Below are positions 40,708-49,246 of a DNA stretch of 58,705 bases, one piece after another (within the stretch, counting starts at the first letter, position 1; every line of letters starts with the position of its first letter). This DNA comes from Melioribacteraceae bacterium. Its GTDB lineage: Bacteria; Bacteroidota; Ignavibacteria; Ignavibacteriales; Melioribacteraceae. The position numbers and the translations under genes are program-made. The notes below the pieces were generated by a model. It was given only the letters and a program-made list of their open reading frames with translations, was not told the origin of the DNA and did no database searches. The stretch is taken from assembly GCA_021740785.1 (NCBI GenBank), contig JAIOZI010000028.1, positions 1-58,705 on the forward strand, given 5' to 3'.

Positions 40708-41241
40708 GTGTCTAGAGTAGGAAAACAACCAATAAATATCAAAGACGTTGAGTTTACGCATAAGGGCAACGTTGTTAAAGTTAAAGGCAAATTAGGCGAA
40801 ATTGAAAAATCTGTTTCTGATATAATGAAATTGGACGTTGAAGGTGATGAATTACATGTTAAGAGACCTAATGAAACTAAAACGGTAAAATCACTTCATG
40901 GTTTAACAAGAGCCTTGATTAATAATATGGTAGAAGGTGTAACTAAAGGTTATTCAAAATCTTTAGAGATTGTTGGGGTTGGTTACAGAGCCGAAGCTAA
41001 AGGGAATAATTTATTTCTCAACATTGGCTATTCTCATCCAATTTATTTTGTTCCGCCCGAAGGCATTACTATTGAGGTGCCTGTTCAGACTCAAATAAAA
41101 ATTACTGGTATTGATAAAGAATTGGTTGGACTGGTTGCAGCAAAAATTCGATCTTTCAGAAAACCTGAACCTTACAAAGGAAAAGGTATTAAATACTCTA
41201 ACGAACTTATTATAAAGAAAGCCGGTAAAACCGCTGGTTAA
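40708..41241 (+). CDS. rplF: 50S ribosomal protein L6
   Basis: This 177-residue protein near the factor-binding site begins 'MSRVGKQPINIKDVEFTHKG' and has the C-terminal signature 'RKPEPYKGKGIKY'. The start codon is GTG. Confidence 0.97.
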   Translation: MSRVGKQPINIKDVEFTHKGNVVKVKGKLGEIEKSVSDIMKLDVEGDELHVKRPNETKTVKSLHGLTRALINNMVEGVTKGYSKSLEIVGVGYRAEAKGNNLFLNIGYSHPIYFVPPEGITIEVPVQTQIKITGIDKELVGLVAAKIRSFRKPEPYKGKGIKYSNELIIKKAGKTAG

Positions 41242-41263
41242 TTATTAGGAGTTTAGGAATAAA

Positions 41264-41629
41264 ATGATTAAGAAAGATTATTATAGACAAGCTAGAAAAA
41301 GAGTAAGAATTAGAAAAAAGATTTCCGGAACAACGGAAAAGCCAAGATTAAGTGTAAGTAGAAGCTTAATCCAGATTTATGCTCAGTTAATTGATGATTC
41401 ACAAGGAAAGACTGTAGCCGCTGCATCATCCTTATCAAAGGAAATTGCAGACGAAATAAAAAATGCCAAGACGAAAGTTGAAAAATCAAAAATAGTCGGA
41501 ACTCTTATTGCAAAAAAAGCTATTGATGCAGGTTTTACAAATGTTGTGTTCGATAGAAGCGGTTATCGATATCATGGAAGAATTAAAGCTTTAGCCGAAG
41601 GTGCACGAGAGGGAGGACTTAAATTTTAG
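41264..41629 (+). CDS. rplR: 50S ribosomal protein L18
   Basis: This 121-residue 5S-rRNA-binding protein has 'RVRIRKKISGTTEKPRLSVS' and C-terminal 'VVFDRSGYRYHGRIKALAEG'. Instead of rpsE following directly, a tRNA gene starts 8 nt after its stop. Confidence 0.97.
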   Translation: MIKKDYYRQARKRVRIRKKISGTTEKPRLSVSRSLIQIYAQLIDDSQGKTVAAASSLSKEIADEIKNAKTKVEKSKIVGTLIAKKAIDAGFTNVVFDRSGYRYHGRIKALAEGAREGGLKF

Positions 41630-41637
41630 TTTATTTT

Positions 41638-41711
41638 TGCCGGGTCGTCTAACGGTAGGACTACGCCCTTTGGAGGCGTCTGTAGAGGTTCGAATCCTCT
41701 CCCGGCAGCCA
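41638..41711 (+). tRNA. tRNA-Gln (anticodon TTG) inside the spc operon
   Basis: A cloverleaf with acceptor TGCCGGG/CCCGGCA, discriminator G, anticodon stem ACGCC/GGCGT around CTTTGGA (TTG), and T-arm AGAGG-TTCGAAT-CCTCT. Unlike the other tRNAs here, CCA is encoded (41709-41711). It lies between rplR and rpsE on the same strand, so it would be cut out of the ribosomal-protein mRNA or transcribed separately. Confidence 0.93.
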
Positions 41712-41757
41712 AAGATAAAAATAAAAGAACGAAATCTGTTTTTATAAGGAGTAGAAA

Positions 41758-42264
41758 TTGAAGCATAAAAAAGTATCGGGATTAGAATCACTAAAGGAAA
41801 AGGTTGTACACATCAATCGTGTTGCTAAGGTTGTTAAAGGTGGTAGACGTTTTAGCTTCAATGCGATTGTAGTTGTTGGTGACGGTGAAGGGCATGTTGG
41901 TGTTGGGCTTGGTAAAGCGAATGAAGTTACCGATGCAATTTCCAAAGGTATTGATGACGCTAAAAAGAATGTTTATAAAATTCCTTTGGTTAAAGGAACA
42001 ATCCCGCATCAAATTATTGGTAAATATGGTGCAGGAAAAGTTTTACTGAAACCTGCTTCTCCCGGTACCGGTCTTATTGCCGGCGGAGGTGTTCGAGCTG
42101 TATTGGAATCTGCAGGTGTTCAGGATGTTTTAACCAAATCTTTGGGTTCAAGTAATCCGCATAATCAAGTTAAAGCAACTTTGAACGGATTAATGCATTT
42201 ATTTGACGCCCATAAAATGGCTGAAAAAAGAAATATGACTGTAAGCGAACTATTTAACGCTTAA
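41758..42264 (+). CDS. rpsE: 30S ribosomal protein S5
   Basis: This 168-residue protein acts in mRNA unwinding and decoding fidelity. It has '[20 protein letters not shown]' and '[20 protein letters not shown]'. The start codon is TTG, 5 nt after AAGGAG. It is separated from rplR by the tRNA-Gln gene. Confidence 0.97.
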   Translation: MKHKKVSGLESLKEKVVHINRVAKVVKGGRRFSFNAIVVVGDGEGHVGVGLGKANEVTDAISKGIDDAKKNVYKIPLVKGTIPHQIIGKYGAGKVLLKPASPGTGLIAGGGVRAVLESAGVQDVLTKSLGSSNPHNQVKATLNGLMHLFDAHKMAEKRNMTVSELFNA

Positions 42265-42277
42265 TTGAGGAAAAGTA

Positions 42278-42466
42278 ATGGCAAAGAAGTTAAAAATTAC
42301 ACAAACAAGAAGTATTATCGATAGACCTAAAACTCAGAAACGGACTATTGAAGCATTAGGTCTTGGGAGACCAAATTATTTTACTGTAAAAAACGATACT
42401 CCTCAAATTAGAGGTATGATTAATAAAGTATCACACTTGGTAACCGTTGAAGAAATTGAAGAATAA
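42278..42466 (+). CDS. rpmD: 50S ribosomal protein L30
   Basis: This 62-residue protein reads '[20 protein letters not shown]' with '[23 protein letters not shown]' shortened here to its key motif L-G-L-G-R. It lies 13 nt after rpsE and before rplO. Confidence 0.95.
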   Translation: MAKKLKITQTRSIIDRPKTQKRTIEALGLGRPNYFTVKNDTPQIRGMINKVSHLVTVEEIEE

Positions 42467-42475
42467 GAGGAATAA

Positions 42476-42940
42476 ATGGATATTCTAAGTAACCTAAAAC
42501 ATGCAGACGGCGCTGTTAAAAAAAGAAAAAGAATTGCCCGCGGTGAAGGCTCGGGAAGAGGCGGTCAAGCTACAAAAGGTATGAACGGACAGCGATCACG
42601 TTCAGGTCACAAGAATAGAGCCTGGTTTGAAGGCGGTCAGATGCCGTTACAAAGACGTGTTCCGAAAAGAGGATTTCACAATCATTTTAGAGTTGAATTT
42701 CAACCGGTTAATGTTGCGAGATTGCAAAACCTTGTAGACGATAATAAAGTTGAAGAAAATAATTTTACTCCGGCTGTTCTTTATAAATTAGGTGTAATTT
42801 CTAAAGCAACCGCACCTTATAAAATTTTGGGTAACGGAGAATTGACAGCTAAAATAACTATCGAAGCTCACAAAGTCAGTGCTGCCGCAAAAGTTAAAAT
42901 CGAAGCGGCTGGCGGAACTGTAAAAGAGATTAGTTTATAA
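42476..42940 (+). CDS. rplO: 50S ribosomal protein L15
   Basis: This 154-residue protein has the Gly/Arg-rich N-terminal extension 'RIARGEGSGRGGQATKGMNG' and 'GQMPLQRRVPKRGF' that thread through 23S rRNA. Its stop codon overlaps the secY start by one base, implying translational coupling. Confidence 0.97.
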   Translation: MDILSNLKHADGAVKKRKRIARGEGSGRGGQATKGMNGQRSRSGHKNRAWFEGGQMPLQRRVPKRGFHNHFRVEFQPVNVARLQNLVDDNKVEENNFTPAVLYKLGVISKATAPYKILGNGELTAKITIEAHKVSAAAKVKIEAAGGTVKEISL

Positions 42941-44277
42941 TGGGAAAAATACAGGAAACATTCAGAAATATTTTTAAGATTCACGAATTAAGACAGAGAA
43001 TATTATATACTCTCGGTCTGCTCGTGGTTGTTAGAATCGGTGCACATGTCACACTTCCTGGTATTGATTCAGGATTATTAGCCGAGGCAATGAGTAACGC
43101 TACATCCGATAATTTGCTCGGTTTGTATGATCTGTTTGTTGGCGGTGCATATTCTAATGCGGCAATTTTTGCACTTGGAATAATGCCTTATATCAGTGCA
43201 TCAATTATCATTCAATTGATGGGCGCTGTTGTTCCTTACTTCCAGAAGTTACAGAGAGAAGGAGAAGAAGGAAGAAAGAAAATTACACAGCTTACCAGGT
43301 ACGGAACGGTTTTAATTTCTGCTTTTCAGGCATACGGAACAACGGTTCATTTAAACAATTTGTCATTCAACGGAATGCCGGTTGTGCCTGCAGAGGTTCA
43401 AGGTATTAGTTTTATATTATCTACTATAGTTTTGCTAGTAGCGGGAACTGTATTTATGATGTGGATGGGTGAACAGATTACTGAAAAAGGAATTGGTAAC
43501 GGTATTTCACTTATAATTTTTATTGGAATTATCAACAGGCTGCCGTTTGCGCTTCTCGATGAGTTTAGATTGTTGAGTGCTGGTCAAAGAAACTTGGTAA
43601 TTGAAATAGTAATTTTAGCTTTCATGGTTCTAGTTATTGCCGGTATTGTTTTAGTTACTCAGGGTACAAGACGAATACCTGTCCAATATGCAAAGAGAGT
43701 TGTCGGTAGAAAGGTCTATGGCGGTGTTACGCAATATATCCCGTTAAGAGTTAATACAGCGGGTGTAATGCCGATTATATTTGCGCAGGCGATTATGTTC
43801 TTACCGAATACGGTTTTATCATTTTTCCCTGACAGCGAATTTATGCAGTCTCTTGCGAGCCATTTTCAGTGGACATCATTTACATACAGTTTTATATATG
43901 CATTGATGATCGTCTTCTTTACATATTTTTATACAGCAATAGCTTTCAACCCGCAGGATGTTGCTGAAAACATGAAAAAACAAGGTGGATTCGTTCCGGG
44001 AATTAGACCCGGAAAGCAAACTGCTGATTTTATTGATAATATTTTAACAAAAATAACTTTGCCCGGTTCTATCTTTTTAGCAATAGTTGCGATACTTCCG
44101 GCATTTGTTTCTAGATTCGGTGTTTCGGGTAATTTTGCATCTTTCTTCGGCGGCACCAGCTTATTAATTATGGTTGGCGTTGCATTAGATACGCTTCAGC
44201 AGATTGAATCGCATTTATTGATGCGTCATTATGACGGATTTATGAAAACCGGAAAAATGAGAGGAAGAAGAGCTTAA
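42940..44277 (+). CDS. secY: Preprotein translocase subunit SecY
   Basis: This 445-residue channel-forming subunit of SecYEG has about ten hydrophobic segments. Family motifs include 'PYISASIIIQLMGAVVPYFQ', 'EGRKKITQLTRYGT' and the cytosolic loop 'RRIPVQYAKRVVGRKVYGG'. It sits at the end of the spc operon as usual, upstream of map and infA. Confidence 0.98.
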   Translation: MGKIQETFRNIFKIHELRQRILYTLGLLVVVRIGAHVTLPGIDSGLLAEAMSNATSDNLLGLYDLFVGGAYSNAAIFALGIMPYISASIIIQLMGAVVPYFQKLQREGEEGRKKITQLTRYGTVLISAFQAYGTTVHLNNLSFNGMPVVPAEVQGISFILSTIVLLVAGTVFMMWMGEQITEKGIGNGISLIIFIGIINRLPFALLDEFRLLSAGQRNLVIEIVILAFMVLVIAGIVLVTQGTRRIPVQYAKRVVGRKVYGGVTQYIPLRVNTAGVMPIIFAQAIMFLPNTVLSFFPDSEFMQSLASHFQWTSFTYSFIYALMIVFFTYFYTAIAFNPQDVAENMKKQGGFVPGIRPGKQTADFIDNILTKITLPGSIFLAIVAILPAFVSRFGVSGNFASFFGGTSLLIMVGVALDTLQQIESHLLMRHYDGFMKTGKMRGRRA

Positions 44278-44294
44278 TTTTAGGCTGATAAGTT

Positions 44295-45056
44295 GTGATA
44301 TTATTTAAAAGCAAAAAAGAAATTGATTATATAAGAGAAAGTTGTAAGATTGTTGCTGAAACATTGCAGTTGTGTAAAAGTTATGTAAAGCCCGGAGTAA
44401 CTACTCTGGAACTTGATAAGATTGCAGAAGATTATATAAGAAGTAATGATGCTGTTCCTGCCTTTAAAGGATATTCACAAGGCGGGGCAAAACCCTTTCC
44501 CGGGTCAATTTGTGCTTCATTAAATTCGGAAGTTGTACATGGTATACCGGGAAATAGAGTTCTTAAAAATGGTGATATAATCTCGATTGATGTTGGTGTT
44601 CTGAAAAATCGTTATTACGGCGATGCAGCTTTAAGCGTTGCGGTTGGCGAGCTCAATAATGAGAAAATGAAATTGATGGATGTTACGGAGAAATCACTTT
44701 ATCTCGGAATTGAGCAGGCAAAAACAAACAATAGGATTGGAGACATCTCATCGGCTGTTCAGCAATTTGTTGAAAGCAATGGGTTTTCAATAGTTAGGGA
44801 ATTGTGCGGTCATGGTGTCGGAAGATACTTGCACGAAGATCCGCAGATACCCAATTTTGGCAAAAGAGGAACCGGTTCTTTAATAAAATCCGGAATGACT
44901 TTTGCGATTGAACCGATGGTAAATTTAGGAACACATAAAGTAAATGTTGCAAATGATGGTTGGACAGTGATTACAGCCGATAATTTACCTTCGGCACATT
45001 TTGAACATACAGTTGCGATTATTGATGGAAAAGCAGAAATATTAACAGTTACTTAA
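44295..45056 (+). CDS. map: Methionine aminopeptidase type I
   Basis: This 253-residue enzyme removes initiator methionine. Metal ligands are present in 'SIDVGVLKNRYYGDAA' (two Asp), 'ELCGHGVGRYLHEDP' (His), 'FAIEPMVNLG' (Glu) and 'FEHTVAI' (Glu). The start codon is GTG. It lies between secY and infA, the common order in this group. Confidence 0.97.
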   Translation: MILFKSKKEIDYIRESCKIVAETLQLCKSYVKPGVTTLELDKIAEDYIRSNDAVPAFKGYSQGGAKPFPGSICASLNSEVVHGIPGNRVLKNGDIISIDVGVLKNRYYGDAALSVAVGELNNEKMKLMDVTEKSLYLGIEQAKTNNRIGDISSAVQQFVESNGFSIVRELCGHGVGRYLHEDPQIPNFGKRGTGSLIKSGMTFAIEPMVNLGTHKVNVANDGWTVITADNLPSAHFEHTVAIIDGKAEILTVT

Positions 45057-45062
45057 AAACTT

Positions 45063-45281
45063 ATGGCAAAACAAGAACAAATTAAAGTAGACGGCGTAGT
45101 AACCGAAACATTACCAAATGCACATTTTAAAGTGAAATTGGACAATGGTCATGAAATACTTGCCCATATATCCGGTAAAATGAGAATGCATTTCATAAAA
45201 ATTCTGGTAGGTGATAAGGTAGCCATCGAATTATCGCCATATGATTTGAACAAAGGAAGAATAACATACAGATATAAATAG
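45063..45281 (+). CDS. infA: Translation initiation factor IF-1
   Basis: This 72-residue OB-fold factor binds the ribosomal A site during initiation. It has '[20 protein letters not shown]' and ends '[15 protein letters not shown]'. It follows map by 6 nt. Confidence 0.98.
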   Translation: MAKQEQIKVDGVVTETLPNAHFKVKLDNGHEILAHISGKMRMHFIKILVGDKVAIELSPYDLNKGRITYRYK

Positions 45282-45292
45282 GAATTACACAA

Positions 45293-45406
45293 ATGAAAGT
45301 TCGTGCATCCGTAAGAAAAATTTGTGAGCATTGTAAAATTATCAAACGTCGAGGCGTTGTAAGAGTAATTTGCAAAAATCCAAAACACAAACAACGTCAA
45401 GGATAA
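45293..45406 (+). CDS. rpmJ: 50S ribosomal protein L36
   Basis: This 37-residue protein reads '[20 protein letters not shown]' and ends 'KHKQRQG'. It keeps the zinc ligands C-x2-C, C and H, so it is the zinc-binding form. It lies in its standard place between infA and rpsM. Confidence 0.97.
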   Translation: MKVRASVRKICEHCKIIKRRGVVRVICKNPKHKQRQG

Positions 45407-45427
45407 AAGAAATCAGGAGGATTTGAT

Positions 45428-45811
45428 TTGGCTCGTATCGCAGGAATTGATTTACCAAAACAAAAAAAAGCTTATATCGGGTTAACTTACATTTACGGTA
45501 TAGGTGAAGTAACTTCTCTTAAAATACTTGAAAGAGCAAGTGTTGATCCTAATAAGAAAGTAGCCGATTTAACAGATGCGGAAGTTGCTGAAATCCGTTC
45601 TATTATGACAACCGAATATAAGGTTGAAGGTTCTCTTAGAAGTGAAGTTCAACAAAACATAAAACGTTTGATGGACATTGGTTGCTACAGAGGATTGAGA
45701 CATAGAAGAGGACTTCCCGTCCGTGGGCAGAGAACCAGGACTAATTCAAGAACCCGTAAAGGTAAAAGAAGAACTGTTGCCGGTAAGAAGAAAACACCCG
45801 GTAAGAAGTAA
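45428..45811 (+). CDS. rpsM: 30S ribosomal protein S13
   Basis: This 127-residue head protein begins '[20 protein letters not shown]' and has '[20 protein letters not shown]' before a basic tail. The start codon is TTG, about 6 nt after CAGGAGGA. Confidence 0.98.
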   Translation: MARIAGIDLPKQKKAYIGLTYIYGIGEVTSLKILERASVDPNKKVADLTDAEVAEIRSIMTTEYKVEGSLRSEVQQNIKRLMDIGCYRGLRHRRGLPVRGQRTRTNSRTRKGKRRTVAGKKKTPGKK

Positions 45812-45836
45812 TGTGTAAATAATAAGGAGTTTGAAC

Positions 45837-46223
45837 TTGGCTAAACCCGTTAGAAAAACTAAAAAGAAAGTTCATGTTGATTCTGTTGGTGTTGCTCATA
45901 TTAAAGCATCATTTAACAATATACTTGTAACTATTACAGACGTTTACGGAAATACTATTTCTTGGTCATCTGCCGGTAAAAACGGTTTTAAAGGATCTAG
46001 AAAAAATACACCGTATGCTTCTCAGGTTACCGCAGAATCAGCTGCCAAAGAAGCATATGATTTAGGACTTCGAAGAGTTGATGTTTATATCAAAGGACCC
46101 GGTTCCGGGCGTGAAGCCGCTATCAGAGCTTTAAATACTGCCGGATTGCAGATAATGTCTATTAAAGATATTACTCCAATTCCTCATAATGGCTGTAGAC
46201 CACCGAAACGAAGAAGAGTTTAA
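45837..46223 (+). CDS. rpsK: 30S ribosomal protein S11
   Basis: This 128-residue platform protein has '[20 protein letters not shown]' and ends '[17 protein letters not shown]'. Two in-frame TTG codons are possible; the second, at 45837, is chosen because it lies 7 nt from AAGGAG and gives the family start 'MAKPVRK'. Confidence 0.96.
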   Translation: MAKPVRKTKKKVHVDSVGVAHIKASFNNILVTITDVYGNTISWSSAGKNGFKGSRKNTPYASQVTAESAAKEAYDLGLRRVDVYIKGPGSGREAAIRALNTAGLQIMSIKDITPIPHNGCRPPKRRRV

Positions 46224-46238
46224 TTTAGGAGAATTTAG

Positions 46239-46865
46239 ATGGCAAGATATACTGGACCAGTTTGTAAGCTGTGTAGAAGAGAAAAGCAAAAATTATTTTT
46301 AAAGGGAAGTAAATGTCATTCGGATAGATGTCCGATTGAAACTAAAAATTATCCGCCTGGGCAGCATGGTATGTCCCGTAGATCAAAATTCTCTGAATAC
46401 GGTGTTCAGTTAAGAGAGAAACAAAAAGTTAAAAGAATTTACGGACTGCTCGAAGCACAATTTAGAATTTATTTTGAAAAAGCGAATAAACAAAAAGGTG
46501 TAACGGGCGAAAATTTAATTAAAATGCTCGAACGTAGATTAGACAATGTTGTATTCAGGTTGGGTTTTGCTCCCTCACGAAAGGCAGCAAGACAAATGAT
46601 TTTGCATAGACATTTTTTGGTAAATGGACACACTGTTGATATTGCTTCATTTTTATTGGAACCCGGTGATGAAGTGTCTGTTAGAGATAAAAGCAAAAAG
46701 ATGGATGTCATTCATAACTCATTAAGACGAACAAAGGAAAATCTTTATAACTGGCTTTCAGTTGATAAAGCAAAACTTGTTGGTACTTTTGTTCAGGTAC
46801 CAGAAAGAGAAGAAGTTCCGCTTAATGCAAATGAACAATTAATCGTCGAGTTATACTCTAAGTAA
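46239..46865 (+). CDS. rpsD: 30S ribosomal protein S4 (zinc-binding form)
   Basis: This 208-residue assembly-nucleating protein has an N-terminal four-cysteine site (Cys9, 12, 26, 31) and the S4 RNA-binding motif around '[20 protein letters not shown]'. It lies between rpsK and rpoA. Confidence 0.98.
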   Translation: MARYTGPVCKLCRREKQKLFLKGSKCHSDRCPIETKNYPPGQHGMSRRSKFSEYGVQLREKQKVKRIYGLLEAQFRIYFEKANKQKGVTGENLIKMLERRLDNVVFRLGFAPSRKAARQMILHRHFLVNGHTVDIASFLLEPGDEVSVRDKSKKMDVIHNSLRRTKENLYNWLSVDKAKLVGTFVQVPEREEVPLNANEQLIVELYSK

Positions 46866-46891
46866 TCATAAAAATTTAGGATGAGGATTTC

Positions 46892-47887
46892 ATGAGCTAT
46901 CCTTTTTTAAAAATGCCAGAAGGTGTGGTATTAGAAGAAACATCAGCAAGCGACTTTTACGGAAAATTTACTATTCAACCGTTAGAGAGAGGTTTCGGTG
47001 TTACATTAGGTAATGCATTCAGACGTGTATTGTTATCATCTCTAACCGGTGCAGCAATTACAGCGATAAAAATTGAAGGCGTGTTACACGAATTTACCAC
47101 AATTCCTGGTGTTGTTGAAGATGTTACAGAGGTAATATTAAACCTCAAACGTGTTCGAATGAGAATCATTAATAAAAAATCGAACCGTATGGAAGTCTCT
47201 TTAACCGGCGGTAGAAACATTACCGGTAAAGACTTGCAGGCTGCGTCTCCGGATATCGAAGTATTGAATCCCGATCAGCATATCGCAACTCTTAATGATA
47301 ATGCCAAATTAACAATGGAATTAAGATTTGGATTCGGTAAGGGATATGTACCGGCAAATGAACAGCAAATAACTGATCAAACTATCGGTATAATTCCAAT
47401 CGATGCAATTTTCACGCCGCTTAAGAATGTAAGGTATGATGTTGAAAATGTTCGAATTGGCGAAAGCGCTGATTTTGAAAAATTATCACTCGAAGTAACA
47501 ACCGATGGTTCTATTACACCGGAAGATGCATTATCAAATGCCGGTAAAATATTAAAAGATCATATCAACCTTTTCATCAATTTCGATGTTGAACCCGAAG
47601 AAGAAAAAGTTGAAAGCGAAAAAGATGCTGAATTTGAACGCGTGAAGAAAATCTTATTAACCAGCGTTGATGATTTGGAATTAAGCGTAAGATCGCATAA
47701 CTGTCTAAAAGCCGCCAATATCAAATCACTCGGTGACCTAGTTAGAAAAGATGAAAATGAGATGTTGAAGTTTAGAAACTTCGGTAGAAAATCATTAGCC
47801 GAATTGGTTGAGATCGTTGATAATTACGGTTTGGAATTCGGTATGGATGTTGACAAATACGTAAAGGAAAAAGTAGAAACTAACTAA
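46892..47887 (+). CDS. rpoA: RNA polymerase subunit alpha
   Basis: This 331-residue subunit has an N-terminal dimerisation domain ('FTIQPLERGFGVTLGNAFRR') and a C-terminal DNA/activator-binding domain ('LELSVRSHNCLKAANIKSLG' and 'FGRKSLAELVEI') joined by an acidic linker. It scaffolds polymerase assembly. Confidence 0.98.
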   Translation: MSYPFLKMPEGVVLEETSASDFYGKFTIQPLERGFGVTLGNAFRRVLLSSLTGAAITAIKIEGVLHEFTTIPGVVEDVTEVILNLKRVRMRIINKKSNRMEVSLTGGRNITGKDLQAASPDIEVLNPDQHIATLNDNAKLTMELRFGFGKGYVPANEQQITDQTIGIIPIDAIFTPLKNVRYDVENVRIGESADFEKLSLEVTTDGSITPEDALSNAGKILKDHINLFINFDVEPEEEKVESEKDAEFERVKKILLTSVDDLELSVRSHNCLKAANIKSLGDLVRKDENEMLKFRNFGRKSLAELVEIVDNYGLEFGMDVDKYVKEKVETN

Positions 47888-47908
47888 ATTTCGGTTAAAG
47901 GTATTGTA

Positions 47909-48514
47909 ATGAGACATAGAGTTAAAGGAAGAAAACTTAACAGAACAAATAGTCATTATGTTGCAACAATGCGCGCTTTGTCTACTTCTCTTATCAAACA
48001 TAAGAAGATTAAGACAACAACGGCAAAAGCAAAAGAATTAAGAACATTTGTTGAACCGCTTATTACCAAGGCGAAAGTTGATAATTTCAATTCCCGCAGG
48101 GCAGTCGCTCGTCATATTCATGATAAAGATGCTATGAATGAACTGTTTAGTGAAATTAAAGATAAAGTTGCTGAAAGAAACGGCGGTTATACCCGTGTAA
48201 TTAAAATCGGCACAAGACCTGGTGATGCAGCCGAACTTTCGATAATTGAATTGGTTGATTTTAACGATCTCGGAGATAAGAAAGAAAAAACCACTAAGAC
48301 AAAAAAATCGAAAAAGAAAGCAGACACCGAAAAAGCAACGAAGGCAGAAACTCCGGCTGAAGAAATTAAAGATGAAGATGTTCAAGATGCTGAAGTGATT
48401 GAAGAAAAAGTAGAAGAGCCGGAAGAAATTAAAGAAGAAAAAACTGAAGAAGAACCTAAAGCTGAAGAAAAGAAAGAAGACGAAGCTGAAGGGGACAAAG
48501 ATAAGAGTAAATAA
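47909..48514 (+). CDS. rplQ: 50S ribosomal protein L17 with long acidic tail
   Basis: The first ~125 residues are normal L17, beginning 'MRHRVKGRKLNRTNSHYVAT', a tunnel-exit protein. They are followed by a ~75-residue Lys/Glu-rich low-complexity tail with blocks such as 'EEPKAEEKKEDEAE'. Related bacteria often have extended L17, but this tail is long and strongly acidic at its end. A strong terminator follows, closing the ribosomal supercluster. Confidence 0.95.
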   Translation: MRHRVKGRKLNRTNSHYVATMRALSTSLIKHKKIKTTTAKAKELRTFVEPLITKAKVDNFNSRRAVARHIHDKDAMNELFSEIKDKVAERNGGYTRVIKIGTRPGDAAELSIIELVDFNDLGDKKEKTTKTKKSKKKADTEKATKAETPAEEIKDEDVQDAEVIEEKVEEPEEIKEEKTEEEPKAEEKKEDEAEGDKDKSK

Positions 48515-48534
48515 AACTCACAACAATATTATGG

Positions 48535-48570
48535 AAAAGAGTAATCGTTGAACGGTTACTCTTTTTTTTT
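48535..48570 (+). terminator. Rho-independent terminator after rplQ
   Basis: AAAAGAGTAA pairs with TTACTCTTTT around an 11-nt loop and continues into a run of T. It ends only a few bases before the ysxC start codon. Confidence 0.88.
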
Positions 48571-48576
48571 ACCATT

Positions 48577-49158
48577 ATGAAAAATGTTCAGTTTATAAAA
48601 TCAGTTTATAATCTGAACGATTTACCGAAAAGACTTCTCCCGGAAATTGTCTTGTGCGGTCGGTCCAATGTCGGTAAGTCTTCATTTATAAATTCTTTTT
48701 TTAATAAGAAGAATCTTGCTAAAATTAGTTCTACTCCCGGTAAAACCCGCTCCCTAAATTATTATCTTGTAGAAGATAAATTTTACATCGTGGACTTACC
48801 AGGGTTCGGTTATGCTAAGGGACCTGTTAAAGAAAAACTTGCCTGGCAAAAATTGATTGAGCAATATTTGAACTCGGGGAGAATGATTGTTAATGCATTC
48901 CACTTTATCGACAGCAGGCACAAACCGATGGAACTGGATTTAATGCTTAATGATTTCTTTCGAACTACGGATATACCGTACCTTGTTTTATTGAATAAGG
49001 TTGATAAACTAAAACAAGCGGAAATTTCAAAATCAATTAAAACGGTTTGTGATTATTTCCCGGAATTAATCCCCGGCGAAAACTTGTTCAGATATTCATC
49101 CGTTAAAGGAATTGGGAAAAAAGAAGTAGCAAAAAGACTCTCTCAATTAATTACATAA
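48577..49158 (+). CDS. ysxC: Ribosome-biogenesis GTPase YsxC/EngB
   Basis: This 193-residue GTPase needed for large-subunit assembly has G1 'GRSNVGKSSFINS', the threonine-containing G2 region 'STPGKTRSLNYY', G3 'DLPGFGYA' and G4 'NKVDKL'. The start codon follows the rplQ terminator by 6 nt, so either the terminator leaks or the promoter lies within the end of rplQ. Confidence 0.96.
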   Translation: MKNVQFIKSVYNLNDLPKRLLPEIVLCGRSNVGKSSFINSFFNKKNLAKISSTPGKTRSLNYYLVEDKFYIVDLPGFGYAKGPVKEKLAWQKLIEQYLNSGRMIVNAFHFIDSRHKPMELDLMLNDFFRTTDIPYLVLLNKVDKLKQAEISKSIKTVCDYFPELIPGENLFRYSSVKGIGKKEVAKRLSQLIT

Positions 49159-49246
49159 TGATAATTTTATAAAGTTTTAGTATTATTCTACTTCATAAGT
49201 AATTTTTTAGTACCGGTGCTTTTTATAATTTTAGATAGAGAATCCG

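Noticed and set aside
41591-41791. Minus-strand frame with 'CRERIRTSTDASKGRSPTV'
   Set aside because: It is the antisense of tRNA-Gln, overlapping rplR and rpsE ends.
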